Source: Paracoccaceae bacterium (GTDB lineage: Bacteria; Pseudomonadota; Alphaproteobacteria; Rhodobacterales; Rhodobacteraceae). Taken from it: 42,579 nucleotides of DNA. Made by a program: the position numbers and the translations under genes. The first letter of the stretch is position 1. Each line of letters starts with the position of its first letter. Location of the stretch: the NCBI GenBank assembly GCA_013003075.1, contig JABDLJ010000020.1:1-42579 (forward strand). The letters are read 5' to 3'. Under the pieces are notes generated by a model. That model was not told the origin of the DNA and did not search any database. It saw only the letters and a program-made list of their open reading frames with translations. Below, piece by piece: positions 42,569 to 42,579 of this stretch.

Positions 42569-42579
42569 GGGTCTGGTCC

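Noticed and set aside
1-42579. tRNA, rRNA, insertion sequences or attachment sites
   Set aside because: No T-arm-like GTTCGAATC pattern, transposase-like ORF or flanking direct/inverted repeat pair was noticed on reading. A tRNAscan or ISfinder search was not possible.

Overview
The window comes from a GC-rich alphaproteobacterium, most likely a marine Rhodobacteraceae (Roseobacter-type) species. The supporting gene set is an FDH3-type formate dehydrogenase, a short-form HisG paired with HisZ, a B12-dependent NrdJ, a DUF1489 protein next to nrdJ, a fused DctQM TRAP permease and a BetC choline sulfatase. No rRNA, tRNA, insertion sequence, phage gene or CRISPR array was seen.

Layout. (1) 1-5512, plus: a formate dehydrogenase operon (alpha subunit cut by the window edge, FeS beta, cytochrome b gamma), then a WD40/cytochrome c fusion and a 42-residue membrane peptide. 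(2) 5509-10968: peptide-type ABC transporter A, with ATPase and two permeases on minus and the binding protein divergent on plus, closed by a strong terminator. (3) 11208-14426, minus: a self-sufficient, cytosolic cobalamin-dependent reductive dehalogenase fused to its own FMN/NAD/2Fe-2S reductase. (4) 15074-19729, plus: a 1551-residue RTX protein with a PA14-like domain and two repeated RTX/LamG modules, followed by terminators. (5) 19959-20903, plus: an HSL-family esterase. (6) 20910-27984, minus: an operon of a CocE/NonD hydrolase plus complete ABC transporter B. (7) 28017-29528, plus: choline sulfatase betC, divergent from that operon. (8) 29535-35408, minus: a coupled operon of a fluoroacetate-dehalogenase-like hydrolase, a DadA-like FAD oxidoreductase, DctP (broken by an in-frame TAA), DctQM and an Asp/Glu racemase-family protein. 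(9) 35530-39277: nrdJ on minus, divergent from DUF1489 and a membrane-anchored hypothetical on plus, with DnaA-box-like repeats between them. (10) 39248-42568, minus: hisS-hisZ-hisG, with a one-base frameshift in hisS.

How the genes fit together. The window is mostly scavenging and energy metabolism: formate oxidation feeding a respiratory chain, two oligopeptide-type importers, one TRAP importer, and several hydrolases that release usable parts from esters, amides, sulfate esters and halogenated compounds. Two unrelated dehalogenases lie about 20 kb apart, and two cobalamin-dependent enzymes (the reductive dehalogenase and NrdJ) occur together. No transcription-factor gene was recognised; the only HTH-like segment is an XRE-like stretch inserted in NrdJ.

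Data quality. The hisS frameshift affects an essential gene and looks like a lost base in a short A run, so it may be a sequence error. The dctP nonsense codon should be read with the same caution.
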